NCBI GenBank assembly: GCA_945863825.1
Contig: CAMBBY010000004.1
Coordinates: 1-18,402 of the forward strand
Direction: 5' to 3'
DNA length: 18,402 bases
From: an uncultured Prevotella sp.
GTDB lineage: Bacteria; Bacteroidota; Bacteroidia; Bacteroidales; Bacteroidaceae
Part shown: positions 7,064 through 15,795 of the stretch, piece by piece
Layout of the letters: every line of letters begins with the position of its first letter
Numbering within the stretch: the first letter of the stretch is position 1
Translations under genes and position numbers: made by a program
Notes under the pieces: generated by a model
The model's database searches: none
Told to the model about the DNA's origin: nothing
What the model saw: only the letters and a program-made list of their open reading frames with translations

Positions 7064-7441
7064 TTACATAAGATTTGCAAGAGCCTCTGGGAACGAATTA
7101 GCATTTGCCTTCAGGGTTTCAAGGAGAGCCTTTTCTACACCATCGACCTTGCCGTCAGCACCGATTTTCTCAACAAGCCATGCTGCTTCATCCTCATCAA
7201 TTTCATTAGGAGAAACCTCATCCTTCAAAAGGAAATCAGAGATAGCTTGAACAAAGAAACCTTCCCAACTAGCATCGTTCTCTTTTCCGCTTACAGCATC
7301 ATTCAATTCAAAGAGGAAGTTTGCTTCGTCTTTGTCTATGATACCATCTGCATAGAGAATTTCCTTCAGCTCTTGTACTTCTGCTGCATCAATAACGCCA
7401 TCAGCTAGAAGTTCTGCTTTTAATGTTTCTAATGTCTTCAT
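7064..7441 (-). CDS. TerB-like acidic helical protein
   Basis: This 125-residue acidic all-helical protein has three short repeats of the TerB/EF-hand-like pattern A-D-G-x-(I/V)-D: ADGVIDAAE (14-22), ADGIIDKDE (31-39) and ADGKVDGVE (95-103). Each is followed by an amphipathic helix. TerB proteins carry such acidic DGxVDxxE motifs and are often found with TerD. TerB domains also occur in phage-defence systems such as Bunzi and Shango (known from the literature, recalled). Lying between two TerD genes, it is likely their partner. Metal binding is inferred from the Asp/Glu pattern. A calcium-binding EF-hand relative is the main alternative. Confidence 0.75.
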   Translation of the reverse strand: MKTLETLKAELLADGVIDAAEVQELKEILYADGIIDKDEANFLFELNDAVSGKENDASWEGFFVQAISDFLLKDEVSPNEIDEDEAAWLVEKIGADGKVDGVEKALLETLKANANSFPEALANLM

Positions 7442-7457
7442 ATTTTTATATCATTGA

Positions 7458-8036
7458 TTATTCACAGATCATTGAGAAACCTGGAATCTTCTCAAATGCA
7501 GTACCCAGGTCCATAACAACACCTTCATTCAATACAGAGTTCTCCCCATCTTTGTTCTTGATAGAACATACATGATAAACATGACCCATTTCAGCTGAAT
7601 CTATAGTAACCTCAAAATAGTCACCTGAATCACTCTGAATTTCTACACGACCAGAGTCCTGTGCAAAGTTTACCTCTTCACCATCAACCGCCTTTGAATA
7701 GTTGAGAACAACAACATTGGCAGTATCGATTTCATTAAGACTTGCAACATTTATCTGTTCTACAGATTCACCACCCTCAGCTGGTTCTGGTTCATCTCCT
7801 TTATGAAGCATAAAAGGGAACTGATCAAGAGCGCCAAGGTCTGATTTCTTTTGACGGAATGCTGATGAGAATACACCACCAGGTGTGCCATCCTTCTTTG
7901 TGAAGAATACACAGAGGTCAAGGTCTGTGTTAGACTGCCAGAGCAGTTTTACTTTAAGTAAACCTGTGAAAGTAAATTCAGCAGGCTTCTCCTTGCGACG
8001 GAGAACGATCTTTTTCTTTAACTGAACTTCTGCCAT
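7458..8036 (-). CDS. TerD-family protein, copy 1
   Basis: This 192-residue cytoplasmic TerD-family beta-sandwich has LLKVKLLWQSNTDLDLCVFF (26-45) with the acidic DLDL site, GGVFSSAF (53-60), FPFMLHKGDE (73-82), the EQIN segment (93-96), and SGRVEIQSDSGDYFEV (128-143). A basic N-terminal tail LKKKIVLRRKE (6-16) precedes the domain and is shared with copy 2 and with the CW_7 membrane protein. The family binds calcium and is found in stress-response gene clusters with TerB and TerC. No TerC is present here; the calcium P-type ATPase of the neighbouring module is the nearest membrane transport protein. A duplication within this operon is the simplest origin of the two copies. Confidence 0.9.
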   Translation of the reverse strand: MAEVQLKKKIVLRRKEKPAEFTFTGLLKVKLLWQSNTDLDLCVFFTKKDGTPGGVFSSAFRQKKSDLGALDQFPFMLHKGDEPEPAEGGESVEQINVASLNEIDTANVVVLNYSKAVDGEEVNFAQDSGRVEIQSDSGDYFEVTIDSAEMGHVYHVCSIKNKDGENSVLNEGVVMDLGTAFEKIPGFSMICE

Positions 8037-8086
8037 AGTTATAAAAATTTTGATAATATATGTTTAATGAAAATTTGCTCTATTGC

Positions 8087-10768
8087 CTACGAATTGAAGA
8101 AGTCATCAAAGCCTTTGGTGGCTTTTTTTATTGTATCATTTGCCTTCTTTACAGCTTTTGAGGCTTCTCCGAAGAAATCATCTATATCTTGCGTAGGTTT
8201 CTTTTCTGACTTCGATTTTGCTGGTACTTGCTTCTGTTTAGAATCTGCAAAGAAGTCATCAAATCCCGTATTACCAGACTGTGGTTTCTTAGGTGGTTCA
8301 GGAGTCGTCTTTTTTCCTGAAGAACCAGAAGGGTTATCATCCGTTGGGACTGGTGGTACTGGTTTTGGAGCGGTATGCTTGCTTTCAAACTCAGCTTCGC
8401 GAGCAAAAAGAAGCTTTCTTAACTCACGTATCTGGTTCTGAATCTCAGGTTCCTTGATCAAATTGGATGGTGGTAACAAAGTTTCTGATGCTTTGGATAT
8501 AAATTTACCTACAGCACCAAATGCACCTCCAAGACCTAGAGCTTTTCCTGTTTCTGAATTTCCAATCTTGTCAGCGACCTCTTGCATAGAATCATTGACA
8601 TAACCCTTAGAAAGCAAGTCCAACTTAGTTTTTGCTTCTTTGAACTCTGCGCGGACAATCAAGTCTTTAATCTCAGATATAGCCTTTTCTATTGCCGCTT
8701 TTTCTTCGATGACTCTTAGTTTCTCTTCTGCGACAGCCAGTTTCTCTTTTATGCCATCTTCGGTTGAGAGATCAAGTAACTTCTTACATTTATCTGCAAC
8801 CGTTTTCCAGTCATCTTTCCACTGTGCAGTATCTATTTCTGATTTGAGAGTTTTTATCTTTTCTTCACGCTCCTTTTCGCCTTGCTGTAGAGAGTTGATT
8901 TCTGTGAGTTTATTTGTCCATTTTATTTGATTGGCAGGATCTTCCTCACGAAGTTCGTTGCATACAAGAATAGCTTCTGTATAGTCTTTGTTACTTAAAG
9001 CTATTTTGAGTTGAGCAGCAAGGTTGTCAATTTTAGACTTAAAAGCGTTTTGGAGTTCTTTGATTTTATCAAATCTTGACATTACCGCCTTATCATCGAT
9101 ACTTAATAGACGGGCTTTTTCCAATTCCTCAGTTGCTTCTTTATAAAGCTTTTGAGCAATAAAGAAATCAGCGCGGTCTATATATCTATCGAAGTCTTTT
9201 TGCTGAGTGATTTGGCGATTCGCTTCATCTTTGATGTGTCTTGCCTCTTTTGATTCAGGACTAGAACTAAGAGCTTCTTCCGCCTTTTGTTTTGCGAGTT
9301 CCCAATCCTTTTCATCTAAAGCTGTCTTTGCCTGTTGCAGTTTCTCCTTATAGGTCTTCTGCTTAACACTTTGTTCAGCTTTTAAGCGACGCGCTTCCTC
9401 ACACTTGCTGTTTGCCTCCTCATCATCAGGACGCAATTTTGTCGCAATTTCAAAGTACTCAAACATCTTATCGTAATTAAGATCACTTTCGCTTTCATAA
9501 CCACGATCCATTGCTTGACGGAACTTAGCTTCTTCTTCTTTCTTAGCCTGAGTAATTTTGGCTATTTCCTCAGCTTCTGCTTGTGCCTTTTCATGAGCAA
9601 TCCTTTCTTCCTCTGCAATTTTAAGACGACGAAGTTCATCCTCTGCATTTGCAGTGAATTTTGATTCCTGGTCATTGAACTGACTACAATCTATAAAATT
9701 ATATGCGCTTGCCAACATGGACAAATCCTTATCCATGTAGCATATCATACGATTTTCTCGTAAATTGTAATGATTGAGGAACTGTGAGGTAAACTGTTTA
9801 TTCGTAAAGGTATTGCCCAAATATACAATTCCAGACATTTCTTCATGACGAACTCCGTTTTCACGAACAAATCTTACGATTTCATCAACAAGATTTTTGG
9901 CAATAACTTCTGTCTTTTTATCAATTTGTATCCTTTTCACTCCAACATTATAGGTTTTATGAGGATCTTTTGATAAAGTAACATCAGTTATTTGGACAGG
10001 AATATGAAGATGTGCATTGGAAATCTTTAAAATCCAATCATCCACAAATTGTGAACAGCGTAAATATTCAGATTCTATTTCATCCTTAGTCTGGAGAAAG
10101 CGCTCTGTTTGGTTAATGCTATCTACAACGTGCTCTATAAGACAACGGCTTCTAAGATCGGTACCCATGCCCGATAAAACACTGTCTGCCATACGCAAGA
10201 AAATATCACCACTCTTCTTATAAATTGAATAATGCAGATTTTCATTGCATGCATTCAATACAAGGTAGTGACCTTCATCAGAGAAACCATTTTTCTTAAC
10301 AGCATACTCTAATGCAAGATGATCGATTCTTGCTACACTTTCTTCAATTTGGAATCCCTCTTCTTCTAACTCTTTTCTGAAAATGAGTCTTGCAGACGGA
10401 GTGATGTCTTTTGAGAAACTGAGGTAAGTAGGAATATCGTTTTCGTTGTCAATTGCAGCTTTTAAATCATCAAACACCTTACCCATCTTGAATATATCTT
10501 TGATAGGTTGTGAATGCTTGAACATTGTAAATCTTGCTGCAGAGTTGGTTAAATTCGCAAAAATATCACCGTAATAATGATTTTCGCGATTCCAGTAATG
10601 GCTTTTAAATCCTTTACCATAGGACACTGTATCGTTTGCAATGTCCTCATGAAAGTAGAGCCAAATACGGTCTTCATTATTCGGTAATTTTACAGGACGA
10701 GTGTTACCGTCGACGCTAATTGCGCCGACGATATACCACTTGTCTATGTAAAGTGCTAATGATTTCAT
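8087..10768 (-). CDS. Scaffold protein: degenerate Hsp70/actin fold, TPR/coiled coils, FDDFF tail
   Basis: From the ATG at 10768 this is 893 residues; an upstream in-frame TTG at 10777 is less likely because the ATG lies 15 nt after the previous gene. Residues 1-360 follow the order of an Hsp70/actin ATPase: LALYIDKWYIVGA (4-16, phosphate-1 position without DxG), RKELEEEGFQIEESVARIDH (131-150, matching Hsp70's subdomain hinge helix), HYLVLNACNENLHYSIY (167-183, phosphate-2 without GG), SGMGTDLR (199-206), and GIVYLGNTF...Y (313-355, adenosine region). The nucleotide-binding residues are lost. A Lys/Glu-rich coiled coil (370-420) and about five or six TPR-like helical hairpins (425-730) follow. 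A Pro-rich tail carries three [FI]DDFF peptides. A cytoplasmic assembly hub is inferred. The fold reading is by eye and needs structure prediction. Confidence 0.85.
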   Translation of the reverse strand: MKSLALYIDKWYIVGAISVDGNTRPVKLPNNEDRIWLYFHEDIANDTVSYGKGFKSHYWNRENHYYGDIFANLTNSAARFTMFKHSQPIKDIFKMGKVFDDLKAAIDNENDIPTYLSFSKDITPSARLIFRKELEEEGFQIEESVARIDHLALEYAVKKNGFSDEGHYLVLNACNENLHYSIYKKSGDIFLRMADSVLSGMGTDLRSRCLIEHVVDSINQTERFLQTKDEIESEYLRCSQFVDDWILKISNAHLHIPVQITDVTLSKDPHKTYNVGVKRIQIDKKTEVIAKNLVDEIVRFVRENGVRHEEMSGIVYLGNTFTNKQFTSQFLNHYNLRENRMICYMDKDLSMLASAYNFIDCSQFNDQESKFTANAEDELRRLKIAEEERIAHEKAQAEAEEIAKITQAKKEEEAKFRQAMDRGYESESDLNYDKMFEYFEIATKLRPDDEEANSKCEEARRLKAEQSVKQKTYKEKLQQAKTALDEKDWELAKQKAEEALSSSPESKEARHIKDEANRQITQQKDFDRYIDRADFFIAQKLYKEATEELEKARLLSIDDKAVMSRFDKIKELQNAFKSKIDNLAAQLKIALSNKDYTEAILVCNELREEDPANQIKWTNKLTEINSLQQGEKEREEKIKTLKSEIDTAQWKDDWKTVADKCKKLLDLSTEDGIKEKLAVAEEKLRVIEEKAAIEKAISEIKDLIVRAEFKEAKTKLDLLSKGYVNDSMQEVADKIGNSETGKALGLGGAFGAVGKFISKASETLLPPSNLIKEPEIQNQIRELRKLLFAREAEFESKHTAPKPVPPVPTDDNPSGSSGKKTTPEPPKKPQSGNTGFDDFFADSKQKQVPAKSKSEKKPTQDIDDFFGEASKAVKKANDTIKKATKGFDDFFNS
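8096..8266 (-). repeat. Three GFDDFF/DIDDFF peptide repeats in the scaffold tail
   Basis: The scaffold's disordered C-terminus encodes GFDDFF at 8249-8266, DIDDFF at 8171-8188 and GFDDFF again at 8096-8113, the last ending two residues before the stop. The linkers are Lys/Pro/Ser-rich. Repeated short acidic-aromatic peptides in a flexible tail usually act as docking motifs for a partner protein. Confidence 0.75.
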
Positions 10769-10783
10769 TATTAGCAAATAGTC

Positions 10784-13700
10784 TTATTGATTAAAAGCTT
10801 TTCTTATTAAAGTATTGAGGAAACAGAGACCTTCAGCGATAATAATAGGCTGATGATAACGGAAACCGTCACCAGCATTTGCTTTCTCCTTTGCCTTTCT
10901 GTACTCACGATCATTGTTAATGATGTTTGAACTGATTCTGCTTGGGAGGTCATCAAGGTCATCACGCAATTCACTATCGGCCTTCATATAGAGTTTAGTC
11001 TTTTGACTTACAAATTCTATGAAGATGTCCATGAATGCGGTAAAGTTCGGAGTTTCCTTAATGTCAAAGTTACTCATATCATTAGCGAAGTGCTCACCAG
11101 TAAGTTCTTCCTCAACAGACAGAGTCTTTGAACTTCCGTCTGGCATGATGAATTGAACACCCTTTTCACCGCAAATATCAGCGTTGACATTCTTGTTAAC
11201 CTTAACAATATCCTTTGGATCACAAAGTCCCTTGGCAACTTCAGCCTTGTTGTCAACCTCAATTTCATCACGATATTTGACTGTCAATTCAACGTCAGTA
11301 ACAACTGCTACACCTGCATTAAGACACTTAGCATAGTATTCTTTCGCAGCACGAGGAGCAGCAGTACGCAACCAGTGGAATATACGACCGCCCTTACCGA
11401 ATGAAAGTACATCTACTCTTTCAATCTGAGTAAGATTATTCTCCTTGATGGTCTTGCCGATAAGCATACCAGAATAGAAGAGCAAAAGACCAGTAACATA
11501 AGCAGGAATCGTGAAAGCGAACTTAGCGTCAATGTTAATAGCATCATAGAAGTTATCATAGTCTTCTGATGTCTTCAACTGGTCGAAGATGTTGTTCAAA
11601 TAATATGGTGCCTTTTTAGGTTCTGTCAGCACATCTTTAATGTTAGAAACATATACGCTTCTCTGGCTTCCTTCATGGAAGTTTACAAGAGCTTGACGGA
11701 AAGTTTCAGACTTTATGATTGCATCGAAGAAAACACCGGCTGCTAAACGAACGGAACTTTCACGATACAATGAAGCCTTATTGTTGTTTGCTGGGTCTTT
11801 CGCTAAGAGGAGAATGTCACTGGTGCTACCACCAACGTCAATTCCTAAGAACATATTGTTACTTGACAGACCGAAGTCTTGTGACAGAGCGAAACTACAT
11901 ACAGCTTCTGCTTCAGTAGGGAGATCCTCGTTAAGAGCAGGCTTACGACCATAAGGTGTAAGCTTAATAAGTTCATTGAAAATCTTGTAATAATCCTCAA
12001 TGTCTGACTCCATCATAGAACCAGGATGACTCCAGCTGATTTCTTCTGGTCTTATTCTATTCTTATATAGGTAAGCGCACGCCTGTAGCCATATAGACTT
12101 GAGATAAGCCTTCTTCTTCTCCAATCCCTTCTGATTGTCGAGCCATTTCATGTTATAGTGAAGAGTACCAGCCTGAGTTTGGATTTCAAACTCATTCATA
12201 TCTCGAACATCAACGTTGGGACGGTTTACAGGAACACCTCCTGCAATCTCTTCTGATTGGTTATATGTGTTATAACGTGAATCATGCTCGTGTAACCATG
12301 ATTTTAACTGACCATTAGGTGCTGGATAGTTCGTAAAGAACAAGAGTTCATTATTGAGGGCGTTGGCGCGTTTGTCCTCGTTTTCGAGACCCACTAGTAC
12401 AGATCGACAGTTGTCAAACTGTATTGGCTGTGCACCACGGTCATTGGCATTATAATAGACACAAGTATTGTTACTACCAAAGTCTATACCAACGATAGCA
12501 CTGCTATTGATGTCAACAGAAGTCAAATCTTTGACAATAGAGTGACGAATCATCAGATAGCCTGCACGAACATCCTTACCGCTTTGTTTTACCATAGCGA
12601 CAAGACCTTCAATAGGCTTGTCAGCAGACCAAATATTATATTTTGGTAATTCCTCGCCTTGACCAGCAGGATAAGTTACTAATCGCTTAAACTCAGCAGG
12701 AAGTTCCTCATTAGGAGCTGGCTGGTACAAAGGAGTTAAGAACTCATTGTTACCATCACGGAGAATTTTTCCATCAAACTTGAAGATTGGTTGGAACTGC
12801 TGTTGAGCATCCGCAGTAAACTCAGAATAAAGATAATACTTGTTCCACTTGTCCGAAACAAAGTCTGGCCACATAATTACCTTATTCAAGCCTGTCATCC
12901 AGTCAATATCGTATTCACGAGTATTGAGTGTTACACGTTCTCCATCAATCTCTACAACGAGTGTTACAGACAACTGACCAGCATCATTTATTGTTGCAGT
13001 CATGTGCGTATTTCCACCATCAGTATATCCAAGAATTTCAGAAAGTCTGTTCTTGAATATGTCAATACCCTTTTCAGAGAGAGGTATTGTGAAATAGCAA
13101 GTTGAACCAGAGCGTAAATCTTTTACCTGAAGGAAGAATACAGGAGCATCAGACAATTTTTGACGCTGGCTTGCATCTTCTGCCCATCCCACAACAAAGG
13201 CATCTTTGCTGAGTAAGTTCTGGATGTCACCGATCTCTTCGTAATCAGCTCCTTTCTCGTAAGTGAACTTAAAGTCGGGAGTCATGTAAACAGGAACATC
13301 TGATTCAAAGAGAATAGAGAAAGGACAAGACAACTGACCATAGCTTGGAATTGGTCCTTTATCTCTTAGTTTTGATGTTGCTCTATCGGCAATTTCTCTT
13401 TCCCATGCTCGGCTCATGCCCTTTAAACCACTCAAATCAACAGCCTGTTCTTTATTACGATGTTTATTAACCTTCGTTTCAAAAGCATCGAGGTTTCTGT
13501 TCATGTTTTTAACGAACAGATAAAGTTTCTGACGCTCATCTGGAGTCAAGAATGGCATAGGATCTTCGAACTTGCCGTTACGATACCAACTTATATCAGA
13601 TGCGTCGTCACCAAGGTTTGTATAATTTACGCCAGTGAAACAACCTGTAAGTGGGGATGTGCCTCCTACAAGATGGTCACGATAATAAATCAAATGGATG

Positions 13701-14167
13701 AATGGTTGAGCATCAGGGTCTCTTTCTAACTGATCCTGATTGCTCCAAATATCTTTATCGTTGAACAACATACGTCCGAAAGCTGATGCAATGTCGTAAT
13801 CTTCACCCTTTACGTTCATTACAACGGGTGCAGAGAAACGAATACGATCTGAGTGAAGAGCAAGCAAAGCAATAAGACCACGCCACTCTCCATGAAGCAT
13901 TTCGTAGTATTGTGTCAAACCAGAGGAACCAATATTTGGGTCTGGTGTATTCAATGTTGCAAGAGCAAACTTAAAGAGTTTAGCACGAGCCCATGGTGTT
14001 GGTACACCTGAGATTAACGCACCTATCTTATCTGCGGTAACATCGTCAAGGATTTTACCTGTTTGAATACCTTGGATGTAGGAAGACGCCATATTTAGCT
14101 CATTCCAACTTCCAGTTATGCCTGTTGTAAGGTCGGTATAACTTTTTATCAATAAAGCTTTAGACAT
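10784..14167 (-). CDS. Hsp70/actin-fold ATPase with large unknown N-terminal region
   Basis: This 1127-residue protein, predicted cytoplasmic, has two parts. Residues 1-550 match nothing I recognise. The C-terminal half is an Hsp70/actin-type ATPase: phosphate-1 VGIDFGSNNTCVYY (559-572), a linker helix TEAEAVCSFAL (751-761, as in Hsp70's EPTAAAxA), phosphate-2 LGIDVGGSTSDILLL (774-788), and adenosine loop VLSFGKGGRIFHWL (920-933). The canonical Asp, Gly and Ser/Thr residues are kept, so ATP hydrolysis is likely, unlike in the degenerate neighbour. No Hsp70 substrate-binding domain is apparent. The gene is 11 nt after the tubulin-like gene and 15 nt before the scaffold gene. Pairing of an actin-like and a tubulin-like NTPase suggests a filament- or membrane-based machine. 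Confidence 0.88.
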   Translation of the reverse strand: MSKALLIKSYTDLTTGITGSWNELNMASSYIQGIQTGKILDDVTADKIGALISGVPTPWARAKLFKFALATLNTPDPNIGSSGLTQYYEMLHGEWRGLIALLALHSDRIRFSAPVVMNVKGEDYDIASAFGRMLFNDKDIWSNQDQLERDPDAQPFIHLIYYRDHLVGGTSPLTGCFTGVNYTNLGDDASDISWYRNGKFEDPMPFLTPDERQKLYLFVKNMNRNLDAFETKVNKHRNKEQAVDLSGLKGMSRAWEREIADRATSKLRDKGPIPSYGQLSCPFSILFESDVPVYMTPDFKFTYEKGADYEEIGDIQNLLSKDAFVVGWAEDASQRQKLSDAPVFFLQVKDLRSGSTCYFTIPLSEKGIDIFKNRLSEILGYTDGGNTHMTATINDAGQLSVTLVVEIDGERVTLNTREYDIDWMTGLNKVIMWPDFVSDKWNKYYLYSEFTADAQQQFQPIFKFDGKILRDGNNEFLTPLYQPAPNEELPAEFKRLVTYPAGQGEELPKYNIWSADKPIEGLVAMVKQSGKDVRAGYLMIRHSIVKDLTSVDINSSAIVGIDFGSNNTCVYYNANDRGAQPIQFDNCRSVLVGLENEDKRANALNNELLFFTNYPAPNGQLKSWLHEHDSRYNTYNQSEEIAGGVPVNRPNVDVRDMNEFEIQTQAGTLHYNMKWLDNQKGLEKKKAYLKSIWLQACAYLYKNRIRPEEISWSHPGSMMESDIEDYYKIFNELIKLTPYGRKPALNEDLPTEAEAVCSFALSQDFGLSSNNMFLGIDVGGSTSDILLLAKDPANNNKASLYRESSVRLAAGVFFDAIIKSETFRQALVNFHEGSQRSVYVSNIKDVLTEPKKAPYYLNNIFDQLKTSEDYDNFYDAINIDAKFAFTIPAYVTGLLLFYSGMLIGKTIKENNLTQIERVDVLSFGKGGRIFHWLRTAAPRAAKEYYAKCLNAGVAVVTDVELTVKYRDEIEVDNKAEVAKGLCDPKDIVKVNKNVNADICGEKGVQFIMPDGSSKTLSVEEELTGEHFANDMSNFDIKETPNFTAFMDIFIEFVSQKTKLYMKADSELRDDLDDLPSRISSNIINNDREYRKAKEKANAGDGFRYHQPIIIAEGLCFLNTLIRKAFNQ

Positions 14168-14178
14168 AGCGTTTCGTA

Positions 14179-15789
14179 TTAGTTGATGTTATAGATTGAA
14201 CACAAAGAATCATAAATCATCTTGTAGAATTGTTCACCAGTATTTGTGATTGAACTTGGTTTTCCAGAATGGAGGTTTTCAATAAACTTTTTCTTGAAAG
14301 TATCGAATGCCGAACCGAATAATCCAGTAGAATATTTCCAGTCTTTACCAACTCCTTCTTCTCTATAGATATATTTATTCCAATCAAACTTGCGGAGTTC
14401 CTTCATTGTGTGGAAACCGAAGAGTTTAGGATTAAACAAGAAGTTGTCACCACCACCTGCAGAACGATGCAATTGACGTACCCAACCTTCTGCAAGTTCA
14501 TCATTGACTTGACGCATATGGAACAAACGGAAATACTTTTTCAGATAGTCAACCTGATTAACATCCATAGATTCAAAACCTGTAATCTCCTTTTGGTCAC
14601 CAGCTCTTGAACTTTCTACAAAGTTATCTTTTCCATTACAGAGGAATGAGAATGCGAGAAGCATACCGAACTTCTTGGCAAAATCTTTGTCATAGTTATC
14701 TTTACTACCAACAAAGTCTTTAAATTCGAACTTCATTGATGGTTCAATAGCACGATAAACGTAGTCTGTTTTACCAAGATCTTTGTTCTGTTTCAATTGG
14801 CTTTCGTCTGCATGGAAGAAGTCAAGAGCCGCACATGCAGCAAGCAACTCAATATAGTGCGAATCATTCTTTTGATCACCACCGCCAGTAATTGTTTGCG
14901 TAATCTTGTCCTTTTCACGTGCCATAGGATCCCAACCGATGCCATCAGTTCCCATCATATAGAAGCGCTGGTAGGTGTTTCGAACGGTCGTATCATCATC
15001 GTAGAACATCATTGCAACCTGTGAGTTCAATGCGAACTTATCGCTAGTTGCTATAACCTTCTGATTTTGTAATTCTCCTGCTGATGGTGCTTTGAAACTA
15101 AAGTAAGCAGTAAGAAGTGTAGAAGAGAAGTAGGCTCCACGCAACACATTTGCAGCTCCGTTGCTGAGAATTTCAGCTGCACGTGAAATAGCCTGTGGTA
15201 TGATAGGGATAGATGAAGCTCCAGTTCCACCAAATACAGAGCCAAGGATAAATACCTTAGGTGTTCCGCTTTGAGTTGCTTTAATAAGTTCTTGAAGATA
15301 AGCCTTCAACTCATTATCCATGCGTGAACGAGCTGCTTCAATGATAGAATGGTACATCATCATAGAACCCAAATGTGTCTGGGCTCTATAACCATGGCGC
15401 AAGTTGAAGGTTTCTACATTGTCTGTCAAAACAAGATCTGCAAGATCTGTTGCGTCCGGATTTCTATAACTCGTATCGTCATAGTTGAATACTTCATTGA
15501 AAGTACTCTTAGTCTCATAGTTAGGACTGAACTCGTAATACTTTATATCAGCAGAAAAGAATGTCTCTTTGAGAGGTGTACGATTTGCTTTGTCAATGTT
15601 CTTTGCATTAACATAAGCTTCTTTTACCTCTTTTAGGCGAGAGAAGTTACCGTTATTTTTATCTGTGTCCAAGGCTAACAGGTGTATTTCGGTATCGTCA
15701 AACATACCCATTGCACAGAGGTGAATCAGCGACTCTATGCAACGCATACCTGTACCGCCTATGCCAAGAACGAAAAATTGTTTAGCCAT
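14179..15789 (-). CDS. Tubulin/FtsZ-like GTPase (Tubulin_2 type)
   Basis: This 536-residue protein has a Rossmann-type start FFVLGIGGTGMRCIESL (5-21) and the tubulin signature loop in the form GSVFGGTGASSIP (183-195), equivalent to the GGGTGSG phosphate-binding motif of FtsZ/tubulin. This is the arrangement of the 'tubulin-like' (Tubulin_2) family. It is not cell-division FtsZ, which lacks the long inserts seen here (about 50-140 and 260-340) and is smaller. Makarova and Koonin described distant FtsZ-like families linked with vWA-domain proteins and predicted membrane remodelling; this gene's neighbours fit that idea. GTP binding is likely; polymerisation is untested. It is separated from the membrane-protein gene by 6 nt. 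Confidence 0.87.
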   Translation of the reverse strand: MAKQFFVLGIGGTGMRCIESLIHLCAMGMFDDTEIHLLALDTDKNNGNFSRLKEVKEAYVNAKNIDKANRTPLKETFFSADIKYYEFSPNYETKSTFNEVFNYDDTSYRNPDATDLADLVLTDNVETFNLRHGYRAQTHLGSMMMYHSIIEAARSRMDNELKAYLQELIKATQSGTPKVFILGSVFGGTGASSIPIIPQAISRAAEILSNGAANVLRGAYFSSTLLTAYFSFKAPSAGELQNQKVIATSDKFALNSQVAMMFYDDDTTVRNTYQRFYMMGTDGIGWDPMAREKDKITQTITGGGDQKNDSHYIELLAACAALDFFHADESQLKQNKDLGKTDYVYRAIEPSMKFEFKDFVGSKDNYDKDFAKKFGMLLAFSFLCNGKDNFVESSRAGDQKEITGFESMDVNQVDYLKKYFRLFHMRQVNDELAEGWVRQLHRSAGGGDNFLFNPKLFGFHTMKELRKFDWNKYIYREEGVGKDWKYSTGLFGSAFDTFKKKFIENLHSGKPSSITNTGEQFYKMIYDSLCSIYNIN

Positions 15790-15795
15790 AGTGTC

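Noticed and set aside
6450..8036. Calling the locus a tellurite-resistance operon
   Set aside because: TerD and TerB names are historical; TerC, TerA and TerZ are absent and the rest of the operon is different, so resistance is not supported.
10769..10777. TTG start for the scaffold protein
   Set aside because: The ATG three codons later is a better start and keeps normal spacing from the previous gene.
10784..14167. Ordinary DnaK chaperone
   Set aside because: The ATPase domain is at the C-terminal end, there is no substrate-binding domain, and no DnaJ or GrpE neighbours are present.
14179..15789. Cell-division FtsZ
   Set aside because: The glycine loop is GGTGASS within a larger protein with long inserts, and no dcw-cluster genes are nearby.
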